Positions 9,772 through 17,004 of a stretch of 64,000 nucleotides of DNA are shown here, in pieces. The position numbers were made by a program, and so were the translations under genes. Origin of the DNA: an uncultured Bacilli bacterium (lineage in GTDB: Bacteria > Bacillota_I > Bacilli_A > RF39 > UBA660); NCBI GenBank assembly GCA_910586295.1, contig CAJUGE010000070.1, positions 42,644-106,643 on the forward strand, written 5' to 3'. The notes under the pieces were generated by a model that made no database searches, was not told the DNA's origin, and worked only from the letters and a program-made list of their open reading frames with translations. How positions within the stretch are numbered: the first letter of the stretch is position 1; each line of letters begins with the position of its first letter.

Positions 9772-10872
9772 ATGGCACTTAAGGCAGGAATTATAGGTAT
9801 GCCCAATGTTGGGAAGAGTACACTTTTTAATGCAATAACTAAAAAAAATATTTTGGCAGCAAATTATCCTTTTGCAACTATAGATCCGAATTTAGGCACT
9901 GTTACAGTCCCAGATAAGAGGTTGTCAGTTTTAGAAGATATGTATGTTCCAGAGAGAACCATTCCCACTCAGTATGAGTTTACTGATATTGCAGGTCTTG
10001 TTAAGGGAGCTTCTTCTGGTGAGGGACTTGGAAATAAATTTTTAAGTCATATAAGAGAAGTAGATGCAGTTATTCATGTAGTTAGATGTTTTGAAGATAA
10101 GGATATTATACATGTTGAGGGTAGTTTAGATCCAATAAGAGATATTGAAATTATAAATTTAGAACTTGCTATAAGTGATATGGAGATTGTTAGTAATAGG
10201 TTAGACAGAATTACTAAGAAAGCTCAAACTAGTAATGATAAAGTTGCTTTGAAGGAAGTTGGCATTTTAAGTCGTTGTAAGGATCATTTGGCTGGTGGTG
10301 GTGCTCTTAGGGATTTGGAGTTTACAGATGATGAGCTTGAAGTTATTAAGGCATTTAATTTTATTACTCTTAAACCTATGATTTATTTAGCAAATGTTAA
10401 TGAGATGGATTTGGTTATGAATAATAATGAATATATTGATAGTGTTAGAGAATATGCTAGTAATCATGCATGTGAAGTAGTCTTAATGTGTACTAAGATA
10501 GAGAGTGAGCTTGCAGAGCTTGAAGATAGTGATAGAAAAGTATTTTTAGAAGAATTAGGTATAAAAGAGAGTGGACTTGATCAATTAATAAATACTACTT
10601 ATAAGATATTAGGTCTCAAGACTTTTTTTACTGTTGGTAGTGATGAAGTGCGAGCTTGGACTTTTAGAGATGGAATGAAAGCACCTGAATGTGCTGGTAT
10701 AATTCATACAGATTTTCAAAAAGGTTTTATTAAGGCAGAAGTTATGTCTTATGAAGATTTGATTGAATGTGGTAATGAAGTCAAGGTAAAAGAAGCTGGT
10801 AAGGTAAGACTTGAAGGAAAGGATTATACTATGCAGGATGGAGATATATGTCATTTTAGATTTAATGTTTAG
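9772..10872 (+). CDS. ychF: Redox-regulated ATPase YchF
   Basis: A universally conserved Obg-family P-loop protein that prefers ATP and binds ribosomes. G1 is GMPNVGKST at about residues 9-17 and G3 is DIAGLVKG. The changed specificity motif NVNE follows YLA, and the C-terminal TGS-like domain has FFTVGSDEVRAWT. The ending DICHFRFNV is canonical. The full length is 366 residues. A GGAGGGG ribosome site lies 7 bases upstream of the ATG. It is the last gene of the parAB-DUF951-transporter-ychF run. Confidence 0.97.
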   Translation: MALKAGIIGMPNVGKSTLFNAITKKNILAANYPFATIDPNLGTVTVPDKRLSVLEDMYVPERTIPTQYEFTDIAGLVKGASSGEGLGNKFLSHIREVDAVIHVVRCFEDKDIIHVEGSLDPIRDIEIINLELAISDMEIVSNRLDRITKKAQTSNDKVALKEVGILSRCKDHLAGGGALRDLEFTDDELEVIKAFNFITLKPMIYLANVNEMDLVMNNNEYIDSVREYASNHACEVVLMCTKIESELAELEDSDRKVFLEELGIKESGLDQLINTTYKILGLKTFFTVGSDEVRAWTFRDGMKAPECAGIIHTDFQKGFIKAEVMSYEDLIECGNEVKVKEAGKVRLEGKDYTMQDGDICHFRFNV

Positions 10873-10893
10873 GGTACTTAGTATCCTTTTTCT
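10871..10893 (+). terminator. Terminator after ychF
   Basis: GGGTAC pairs with GTATCC (one G-T pair) around TTA and is followed by TTTTT. The hairpin starts on the ychF stop codon. Confidence 0.65.
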
Positions 10894-10967
10894 ATGACAA
10901 GTTTGTTATGTTGTTGTAGCAAAATCAAAGATAAAATGATATAATGTAAGTAAGAGGAGGATTGATT

Positions 10968-11315
10968 ATGAAGAAGTTTTGTTCAAATTGTGGAAATGAA
11001 CTAGTTGAAGGTGCAGATGTATGTACTAAGTGCGGAAAAATGGTTGGTAGTTCTACTGCTCAAACTGGTAGTAAAAATAAGATTGCTGCTGCTTTACTTG
11101 CGTTCTTTTTAGGAACTTTTGGAGCACATAATTTTTATTTAGGTTATACTAGTAAAGCTGTAACTCAGTTAGTATTGACTTTGATTGGTTATTTCACATT
11201 AGTATTTCTCATTGGTTCATTATTTATAATGGCTACTGGAATTTGGGCATTTATTGAATTTATAATGATTTTAACAGGAAGTATTAAAGATTCTGATGGA
11301 AATGCTTTAGTTTAG
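10968..11315 (+). CDS. Zinc-ribbon TM2-domain membrane protein
   Basis: The protein is 115 residues from the ATG at 10968, which has AGGAGG upstream. The N-terminus is a zinc ribbon (CSNCGNELVEGADVCTKCG). After a linker come the two membrane spans of a TM2 domain, with the conserved FLGTFGAHNFYLGY turn at the start and EFIMILTG near the end. The function of TM2 proteins in bacteria is unknown. The gene lies 10 bases before another zinc-ribbon membrane gene, so the two may be co-transcribed. Confidence 0.88.
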   Translation: MKKFCSNCGNELVEGADVCTKCGKMVGSSTAQTGSKNKIAAALLAFFLGTFGAHNFYLGYTSKAVTQLVLTLIGYFTLVFLIGSLFIMATGIWAFIEFIMILTGSIKDSDGNALV

Positions 11316-11325
11316 GAGACTTTTT

Positions 11326-12045
11326 ATGATTAAATATTGTGGAGAATGTGGTGCAGATTTAAGAAAGACTAACGGTATATGCAAGAATTGCGCAAGTAAA
11401 CATAAGTATAGTTCTGGTGGAGTAATAAATAGAATAAATATCAAAGAAGGTGCAAAGGAAGTTTTAGATAAGTATTTTTGGAAGATATTTAAAGCAAGTT
11501 TTTTTGTCTATGTTATTATGGCTTTATCTATGTTATTAGTGGATAAGCTACTTGATTCAAAAACTTTGATGTATGATGTTGCATCTTTATTTAGAGTTTT
11601 TATATTTATGCCATTGTCTGTTGGTTTAATAAGGTACATTCTAAAAATAATTAGAGATGAGGAAGTAAAATTTGATGAAATTTTTGTATATTACGATAGA
11701 CGAATATTTATAGTCTTTGGGGTAGGTTTCTTAGTCTCTTTGATTAGTGTATTATGGGCATTCCTGTTTATAGTGCCAGGTGTTATAGCATATTTATCTT
11801 ATTCATTTTGTAATTATATTTTAGTAGATAATGATGATATGAATGTTATGGAAATACTTGCAGAAAGTAAAAGACTTACAGATGGTTATAAGGGAGATAT
11901 TTTCTTATTTATTTTAAGTTTTGTGGGTTGGTATTTGTTATCAATATTTACTTTCGGTATAGTATTTATATATGTTATTCCATATTCTGCTGTTTCTTAT
12001 GCAATGTATTATGAAGAGTTAAAGAGACTTAAACAAGAAAAATAA
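11326..12045 (+). CDS. Zinc-ribbon DUF975-type membrane protein
   Basis: The protein is 239 residues. It starts with a short zinc ribbon (CGECGADLRKTNGICKNC). About five or six membrane segments follow, and the ending has the DUF975 pattern: ESKRLTDGYKGDIF, SFVGWYLLSIFTFGI, then PYSAVSYAMYYEELK. DUF975 proteins are integral membrane proteins of unknown role. The shared zinc-ribbon head with the preceding TM2 protein suggests the two act together at the membrane. A GGAGA site precedes the ATG. Confidence 0.82.
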   Translation: MIKYCGECGADLRKTNGICKNCASKHKYSSGGVINRINIKEGAKEVLDKYFWKIFKASFFVYVIMALSMLLVDKLLDSKTLMYDVASLFRVFIFMPLSVGLIRYILKIIRDEEVKFDEIFVYYDRRIFIVFGVGFLVSLISVLWAFLFIVPGVIAYLSYSFCNYILVDNDDMNVMEILAESKRLTDGYKGDIFLFILSFVGWYLLSIFTFGIVFIYVIPYSAVSYAMYYEELKRLKQEK

Positions 12046-12052
12046 GAATTAT

Positions 12053-12091
12053 AAAAAAATATTGTATCAGATATAGATACGATATTTTTAG
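12053..12091. terminator. Bidirectional terminator
   Basis: AAATATTGTATC and GATACGATATTT form a stem around AGATATA, with an A-run on the left and a T-run on the right. It therefore serves both the plus-strand membrane genes and the converging minus-strand lipoprotein gene, whose stop codon it touches. Confidence 0.75.
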
Positions 12092-13497
12092 TTTGGTAGA
12101 GCTATCGTGTATGGATTATTCCCACTGCCATCCCCTCCAGTTACTAGTACATTAGACACGAGAGAGACTACTGGGCGAACAACACCCTTAGTAGACACAG
12201 ATGTGTCTACTAAGCGGCCAGGATTGCCAATATGCACAATGAATATAAGTGTGCTGATAGTACTGTGGAAGTAAGATGGGCTCATTGTCCACCAGTAACG
12301 TATTCCAGTTGAACTTCCACCTTCTGTATTCAAGTAATAATATGCACTTTCATTATTAACATCATATAATCCTCCAGCATATGAAACCTCATCTGCTGTC
12401 ATTAATCCGAAATTATAGAATCTATCTGCTTCATTTCTACATTCATATGTGGGTCTCTTATTTGTTATTAGTCTTGTATATGCTGCATAGTAGAATTGAT
12501 TACTTGTACTGTATGCTCCATTTTCTCCTCTATCATTACAATATATAGCATTAGTATCTATATAATTTGAATATGACGAAGCAATATTTGAATTATACCA
12601 TGTTTCTACTGCTGCATAAGCATTACTCTTAGTAGCATTTTCTCTATTTGTTGATAGACTATCTCCCTTAGTATACTGCCATCCTACATATTGCGGATGG
12701 TTATATTCTCCATTCACACTATATGTTTGTGCGCTTTCTATATATCCATCTTCTCCTCCACTTCCTGCATATAGTAGTCTTACACTTCCGTTTCCATTGA
12801 TTCTGATTATTCTCCATAAACTTCCTGCAAAGCTTACCCAGTTATTTGGATTTCCTGTAAAGTAATAACTTGTTCCGCTAAATGAACCACTTGCATTATA
12901 GTCTTTTGCTTCATGCAGTGCTGCCTCAGTATATATACTAATAAATGAACTTCTTGTTCCACTACTAGGATATGCTGCTTTTATTATGCCTGCCAACGTT
13001 TTATCTTCTAATACAATATTACAAGTTTGATTTGATGTCATATTTTCTACTATCACTTTATTATCTTCTATTCTAGCTTTACATCCTGTTACATTTTGTA
13101 TTGGTGAAGTTGAATATATGATAACAGTTCCATTATTTACGGTGGTCTTTGAGCTGCTATCTAAGTTTTGTGGAACATTAGAAGTGACTGTTACTCTATA
13201 CCCAGGTGTATTTACATCTTTAGTAAAATCTACTGTACATCTATCATTACTCTTAATATTAGTTAATTCTACTTCCCAGTTATCATTATCCCACATCATA
13301 TCTGAATCATTATCACATACGATTTTATTGACAATGTATCCTTCTTCTTTAGTCGGCTTTTCTAAAGCTACTTCCCCGTCAATTGTATAACTTAACATAC
13401 CATTAGTTTCTAAAGTATTTTCATTTTCTTCTTTATTACATCCAGTAATTACTATTAATATAGTTAGTAAAGTAATTAAAATAATTTTAATTTTCAT
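12088..13497 (-). CDS. Surface lipoprotein with hypervariable C-type-lectin-like C-terminus (copy 1)
   Basis: The protein is 469 residues. A signal peptide ends in the lipobox ITGC, so Cys20 would be lipidated and the protein held on the outer face of the membrane. Residues about 30-165 form two beta-rich repeat domains with paired cysteines (CTVDFTK and CNIVLE endings), similar to those in the protein at 27584-28708. From about residue 225 there is a DUF6273-like domain: WVSFAGSLWRIIRINGNGS, FGLMTADEVSYAGG, then WWTMSP, a variable stretch, and VVRPVVSL. Variable proteins of diversity-generating retroelements end in this way. A paralogue lies at 49772-51175. A ribbon-helix-helix regulator gene faces away from it across repeated TATCAT boxes. 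The ligand is unknown. Confidence 0.8.
   Translation of the reverse strand: MKIKIILITLLTILIVITGCNKEENENTLETNGMLSYTIDGEVALEKPTKEEGYIVNKIVCDNDSDMMWDNDNWEVELTNIKSNDRCTVDFTKDVNTPGYRVTVTSNVPQNLDSSSKTTVNNGTVIIYSTSPIQNVTGCKARIEDNKVIVENMTSNQTCNIVLEDKTLAGIIKAAYPSSGTRSSFISIYTEAALHEAKDYNASGSFSGTSYYFTGNPNNWVSFAGSLWRIIRINGNGSVRLLYAGSGGEDGYIESAQTYSVNGEYNHPQYVGWQYTKGDSLSTNRENATKSNAYAAVETWYNSNIASSYSNYIDTNAIYCNDRGENGAYSTSNQFYYAAYTRLITNKRPTYECRNEADRFYNFGLMTADEVSYAGGLYDVNNESAYYYLNTEGGSSTGIRYWWTMSPSYFHSTISTLIFIVHIGNPGRLVDTSVSTKGVVRPVVSLVSNVLVTGGDGSGNNPYTIALPN
12187..12276 (-). other. Candidate DGR variable region (copy 1)
   Basis: These 30 codons lie between the fixed motifs WWTMSP and GVVRPVVSL. Compared with the paralogue at 50987-51082 almost every codon differs while the flanks are alike. 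Most codons end in C or T, as expected if AAC/AAT template codons were mutated at their adenines. No template repeat or reverse transcriptase is in the window. Confidence 0.55.
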
Positions 13498-13525
13498 AGA
13501 TTTCCTTTCTACCTCTTACTTAAAA

Positions 13526-13587
13526 ATGATATCATAATGTTATCATTTTGTAAATATCTTATTTTATATCATTTTGATATCATTATG
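13526..13587. promoter_or_regulatory. Operator-like repeats between lipoprotein copy 1 and the RHH regulator
   Basis: TGATATCAT followed by AATG (13527-13539) recurs as TGATATCATTATG at 13575-13587. TATCATTTT occurs at 13541-13549 and 13567-13575. So four TATCAT boxes, two of them within palindromic ATGATATCAT-like cores, fill the 100-base divergent intergenic region. Short spaced boxes of this kind are typical binding sites for ribbon-helix-helix dimers, and such a protein is encoded next door. Confidence 0.6.
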
Positions 13588-13602
13588 TAATAGGTGAAAG
13601 TT

Positions 13603-13788
13603 ATGAGAAAATTAGACAATAGGATAGCTACTTTGATAAGAATAGACGAAGAATTATATGAAGATATTAAGTGTTTAGCTGAGAGAGATAATAGGAGTAT
13701 TAATAAGCAAATAGAGTTTATTTTGAAATTATATGTAGAAAAAGAATTAGATGTTTCTAAAGATAATGATAAACTTAACCAAGAATGA
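13603..13788 (+). CDS. Arc-type ribbon-helix-helix regulator
   Basis: The protein is 61 residues from the ATG at 13603, with AGGTGA five bases upstream; the in-frame GTG at 13594 is less likely. The strand IATLIRID followed by EELYEDIKCLAERDNRSINKQIEFILKLYVE is a ribbon-helix-helix (Arc/MetJ) fold. The beta strand would enter the major groove and the protein would act as a dimer. It lies divergent to the hypervariable lipoprotein gene and presumably controls it and itself through the TATCAT boxes. No toxin partner is visible, so this is not an obvious antitoxin. Confidence 0.8.
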   Translation: MRKLDNRIATLIRIDEELYEDIKCLAERDNRSINKQIEFILKLYVEKELDVSKDNDKLNQE

Positions 13789-13823
13789 GAATTATTGGTT
13801 TTACCTTTTACTTTTTTGCATAG

Positions 13824-13848
13824 AATTTCCTAGACAAAGGAATTTTTA
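13824..13848 (+). terminator. Terminator after the RHH gene
   Basis: AATTTCC pairs with GGAATT around TAGACAAA and is followed by TTTT. The -35 box of the rpsF promoter lies in its loop. Confidence 0.6.
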
Positions 13849-13859
13849 TTTGTTATAAT
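13831..13859 (+). promoter_or_regulatory. Promoter of rpsF-ssb-rpsR
   Basis: TAGACA at 13831-13836 and TATAAT at 13854-13859 are separated by 17 bases. The predicted start is about 13866, giving a leader of about 65 bases before rpsF. Confidence 0.75.
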
Positions 13860-13865
13860 ACGTTC

Positions 13866-13918
13866 GTAAGAGCAAAAGCTCCTTGCTTCTTAATAATTTA
13901 GGAAGCCGATAGACCAAA
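13866..13918 (+). promoter_or_regulatory. rpsF leader, probable S6:S18-binding RNA
   Basis: The leader has a GAGC-AAAA-GCTC hairpin (13870-13881), then a second stem GCTTC/GGAAGC followed by a CCG bulge (13885-13908). The known S6:S18 leader motif binds the S6:S18 complex at a bulged CCG and represses the operon. Position, size and the CCG fit. The assignment is from pattern only. Confidence 0.55.
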
Positions 13919-13931
13919 GGGAGGTGAAATA

Positions 13932-14219
13932 ATGAATAAGTATGAGATTATGTTCATTGTAAGAGCTGATATTACAGAGGATGAAGTTAAAGAAACTGTT
14001 AAGTCTTTTGAGAAAATTTTGACTGATTTGGGTGCTAAGATTGATAATTCTAAGGATTTAGGTCAAAAGAAGTTAGCTTATGAAATAAAGAAACAAGTTA
14101 GAGGATACTATCACTTACTTAATGTTGAATGTAATAGTGATGCTGTTAAAGAATTTGACAGAAAAGCATTAATCGATGAAAAGATTTTAAGACATTTAAT
14201 AATAAGAGAGGAAGTGTAG
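13932..14219 (+). CDS. rpsF: Ribosomal protein bS6
   Basis: A protein of the small-subunit platform that pairs with bS18. It is 95 residues, the family length, with the N-terminus MNKYEIMFIVRADIT and the middle LGQKKLAYEIKKQVRGYYHLL that marks the family. A strong GGGAGGTGA site is eight bases upstream. It is the first gene of the classic rpsF-ssb-rpsR operon, probably autoregulated through the leader upstream. Confidence 0.97.
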   Translation: MNKYEIMFIVRADITEDEVKETVKSFEKILTDLGAKIDNSKDLGQKKLAYEIKKQVRGYYHLLNVECNSDAVKEFDRKALIDEKILRHLIIREEV

Positions 14220-14220
14220 T

Positions 14221-14706
14221 ATGAATAAAGTAATACTAGTAGGAAGACTTACTAGGGATCCAGAAGTTAGAACTATGCCTAATGGAAATCCAGTTGCTTC
14301 ATTTTCTTTGGCAATTAATAGACCATTTAAGAATAAAGATGGAAATGTCGATGCGGATTTTATTAATGTTTCTATATTTGGAAGACAAGCTGAGAATGTT
14401 GGGAAGTATGTTACTAAAGGAAGTTTAGTTGGTTGCGAAGGAAGAATACAAACTAGAAGTTATGATGCTCAAGATGGTAGCAAGAGATATGTTACTGAGG
14501 TTATAGCAGATAATGTTGAATTTATGAGTAGTAGTAGGAATAACCCTAATAATGGCCAGACTCCTGTTAGTGCTTATGTTGATACAACTAGTTCAGTTTA
14601 TATGGATGAGCCAAGTCCTGAAATTGGCGTAGATGTTTCTACAGAGGATCCTTTTAAGAATTTTGGCAGTGAAGTTTCATTAAGTGATGATGATTTACCA
14701 TTTTAA
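14221..14706 (+). CDS. ssb: Single-stranded DNA-binding protein
   Basis: The protein is 161 residues. An OB fold spans about residues 1-105, with MNKVILVGRLTRDPEVR and the FINVSIFGRQAENVGKYV stretch. A flexible, Ser/Asn-rich linker follows, and then the acidic tail ending DDDLPF that recruits replication and repair partners. It begins one base after the rpsF stop, within a GAGGAAG ribosome site, so translation is coupled. Confidence 0.97.
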   Translation: MNKVILVGRLTRDPEVRTMPNGNPVASFSLAINRPFKNKDGNVDADFINVSIFGRQAENVGKYVTKGSLVGCEGRIQTRSYDAQDGSKRYVTEVIADNVEFMSSSRNNPNNGQTPVSAYVDTTSSVYMDEPSPEIGVDVSTEDPFKNFGSEVSLSDDDLPF

Positions 14707-14730
14707 TATTTAAAGTTAGGAGGAAATATA

Positions 14731-14946
14731 ATGAAGGATTTTTATCCAAGAAAGAAAAAAATTTGTCAGATGTGTGCTGGTAAAAGCGTAGATTATAAAG
14801 ATGTACCTATAATACTTAAGTATATAAATGAAAAGGGTAGAATTTTACCTAAGAGAATGACAGGCGCTTGTGCTAAGCATCAAAGATATATTGCAATGCA
14901 AGTTAAAAGAGCAAGATTTATGGGATTGATTCCATTTGTAAAATAG
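14731..14946 (+). CDS. rpsR: Ribosomal protein bS18 (zinc-ribbon form)
   Basis: A small-subunit protein of 71 residues. Cys12, Cys15, Cys47 and His50 form a CxxC...CxxH set, so this is a metal-binding version of bS18. The ending KRARFMGLIPFVK is canonical. GGAGG precedes the ATG. It is the last gene of the operon. Confidence 0.97.
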   Translation: MKDFYPRKKKICQMCAGKSVDYKDVPIILKYINEKGRILPKRMTGACAKHQRYIAMQVKRARFMGLIPFVK

Positions 14947-14969
14947 CATTTAGTTGTGCTATTTTTTTA
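14942..14969 (+). terminator. Terminator of rpsF-ssb-rpsR
   Basis: AATAGCA pairs with TGCTATT around TTTAGTTG and is followed by TTTTTT, starting at the rpsR stop codon. Confidence 0.8.
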
Positions 14970-15129
14970 TTGCTTTAAATGGTTAATTTTAGAATTTATT
15001 AAAAGAAAATCTTTATAATTATCTATTTTTTTAATAAAAAGTTAAGAATTATATAAGAAAATTTTAAAAAACGTTTTTTTGTTTTTAAGTATAATTAATC
15101 TATGATAATTGTAAAGTGGTGATTTTTTA

Positions 15130-16329
15130 TTGAAAAAGTTAAGTTTTAAGTTAATAAGTGAAGAAGATTACAAAGAAATAGAAAACGATTTTGAAAATAG
15201 CAATTATTTTCAAACTTCAAATTGGGGACAATTGAAAGAAATGACTGGATGGAGTAGAGTGTTTGTTGGAGTTTACGATGGAAGTGAGTTTTTAGCTATT
15301 TCAATGTTATTATATAAGAATATATTATTCGGTAAAAAGATTTTTTATTCTCCTAGAGGTATACTTTGTGATTATAATAGTTTTGATATTTTGGATTTTT
15401 TTACTAAAGAAGTAAATAAGTATATAAAATCAATGGGTGGATTCTTGTTAAAGATTGATCCTTTAGTTTCTTTCTGTGAAAGAGATTTAAATGGTTTGCT
15501 TATAGGGGATAGCAATAATTTAGATTTAATAAATTATTTAAAAAGTGTAGGTTTTAAACATAATGGTTTTACTACAGGTTTTAGTGACGATGTGCAATTT
15601 AGATGGTCTTTTTATTTAGATATAGTTGAGAAAGAAAAAATTATTCAAGATATGGATAAAAGATGTAGAAGAAGTATTAGAAGAAGTGATAAGTATCCGT
15701 ATATAATAAAGGAAGTAGATGATGATAGTATAATGGATTTTAAGGTTATTATGGAGCATACTTGTAGTAGGCATAGTTGCTATGATAGGTCTTTAGATTA
15801 TTATAGACAAATTAAACATATCTTGAAAGATAGAGCTAAGTTGCTTATTATTTATTTATTACGTGATGAATATTTGAGCAGTTTTAAAGATGATAAATTA
15901 TATGATATTGTTGCAAAAGAAGACAGAGAATTTATTCCAGTTACTGCAGGAGTTTTCATTATTGATAAAAATTTTGTTCATTATGTTTATGGTGGAACTA
16001 TTAAAGAATATATGAGATTATGTTTTCAATATAAATTACAGTTTTTGATGATTAATTATGCTATTAGTAATAATATTTCTGTGTATGATTTTGGCGGGAT
16101 TAGTGGGGTTTTTGATAAAGATTCTTCTGATTATGGAATATATGAATTTAAGCGGGGTTTTGGAGGATATGTTGTAGAATATATTGGTGAATTTGATTTA
16201 ATAGTCGATAAGAAATATTATTATCTTTATAAATTAATGTATAGTGTTTATGGGCATGCTAAGAGGATTATCTTGAATTTAAAGAAAAAACTGAGGTTAT
16301 CAGTTTCTATCATTTACCATATTTATTAA
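15130..16329 (+). CDS. FemABX-type peptidoglycan aminoacyltransferase
   Basis: FemABX enzymes use aminoacyl-tRNA to add the branch or bridge amino acids of lipid II on the cytoplasmic side. The 399 residues have two GNAT-like halves: YFQTSNWGQLKEMTGW near the N-terminus, KMDP-like LLKIDPLVSF, then RCRRSIRRSDKY, and a second half with YGGTIKEYMRLCFQYKLQF and FGGISG. The start is TTG, with a GTGATT stretch upstream. The coiled-coil arm that binds tRNA is not obvious. Its 3' end overlaps the converging YugP gene by 30 bases. Which amino acid it adds cannot be told. Confidence 0.85.
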   Translation: MKKLSFKLISEEDYKEIENDFENSNYFQTSNWGQLKEMTGWSRVFVGVYDGSEFLAISMLLYKNILFGKKIFYSPRGILCDYNSFDILDFFTKEVNKYIKSMGGFLLKIDPLVSFCERDLNGLLIGDSNNLDLINYLKSVGFKHNGFTTGFSDDVQFRWSFYLDIVEKEKIIQDMDKRCRRSIRRSDKYPYIIKEVDDDSIMDFKVIMEHTCSRHSCYDRSLDYYRQIKHILKDRAKLLIIYLLRDEYLSSFKDDKLYDIVAKEDREFIPVTAGVFIIDKNFVHYVYGGTIKEYMRLCFQYKLQFLMINYAISNNISVYDFGGISGVFDKDSSDYGIYEFKRGFGGYVVEYIGEFDLIVDKKYYYLYKLMYSVYGHAKRIILNLKKKLRLSVSIIYHIY

Positions 16330-16965
16330 TCTTAATAATTGAAATATTTCTGCTATTGTACTCGCTACATATGTGAACGCTGCTGCGACGAGCATTTTTC
16401 TTATGCCATTTGAGTCTCTGTCGTCTGCTATATTCAGATTATTCAATTCTATTAGCGCACGACTAGAAGCGTTAAATTCAACTGGTAAAGTTACTATTTG
16501 AAATATAATTCCTATACCTACAGTTATAATTCCTAGCCATATTAGGTTTATTGCTTCGAAGATGAATCCAAAAATTATTATTAAGTAAGAAAATCTGGAT
16601 GTTATACTAACTATTGGAAATAGCATACTTCTAATTTTTAGAAATGTGTAGCCTTCTTTATCTTGGATTGCATGTCCTACTTCATGTGCTGCTACTGCAT
16701 TAGCTGCTATGCTAGTTCCATGATAGATTTCTTTAGATAATTTTACAACTTTTCTTGATGGATTATAATGGTCTGTTAATGTTCCACTTGTTTCTAAAAT
16801 TAATACATCTTCTAAGTTATATTTATCTAGGATTTGTCTTGCTACATCAAATCCTGTTAGTCCTTTGCTTGTTTCTTTCTTTGTACTTTTACCATATGTA
16901 ATGCTGATATATAATTGAGCTATTAATGGCAGAAATATTATTATTAATATACATAATGTTTCCAT
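16300..16965 (-). CDS. YugP-type zinc metallopeptidase
   Basis: A membrane protein of 221 residues from the ATG at 16965 (AAGGAGAG seven bases upstream; an in-frame GTG at 16971 is less likely). It has an N-terminal membrane span and then the zinc motif HEVGH in AAHEVGHAIQD. Two or three hydrophobic segments follow, with FNASSRAL and a final membrane-proximal helix. This is the arrangement of the YugP neutral zinc metallopeptidase family, whose substrates are unknown. The gene overlaps the FemABX gene tail to tail. Confidence 0.88.
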   Translation of the reverse strand: METLCILIIIFLPLIAQLYISITYGKSTKKETSKGLTGFDVARQILDKYNLEDVLILETSGTLTDHYNPSRKVVKLSKEIYHGTSIAANAVAAHEVGHAIQDKEGYTFLKIRSMLFPIVSITSRFSYLIIIFGFIFEAINLIWLGIITVGIGIIFQIVTLPVEFNASSRALIELNNLNIADDRDSNGIRKMLVAAAFTYVASTIAEIFQLLRLINMVNDRN

Positions 16966-17004
16966 AATCACTCTCCTTAGTTAATTATACCACAGATGTG
17001 TTAT

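Noticed and set aside
13603..13788. RHH gene as an antitoxin of a type II system
   Set aside because: No small toxin gene overlaps or follows it; the operator layout points to control of the divergent lipoprotein.
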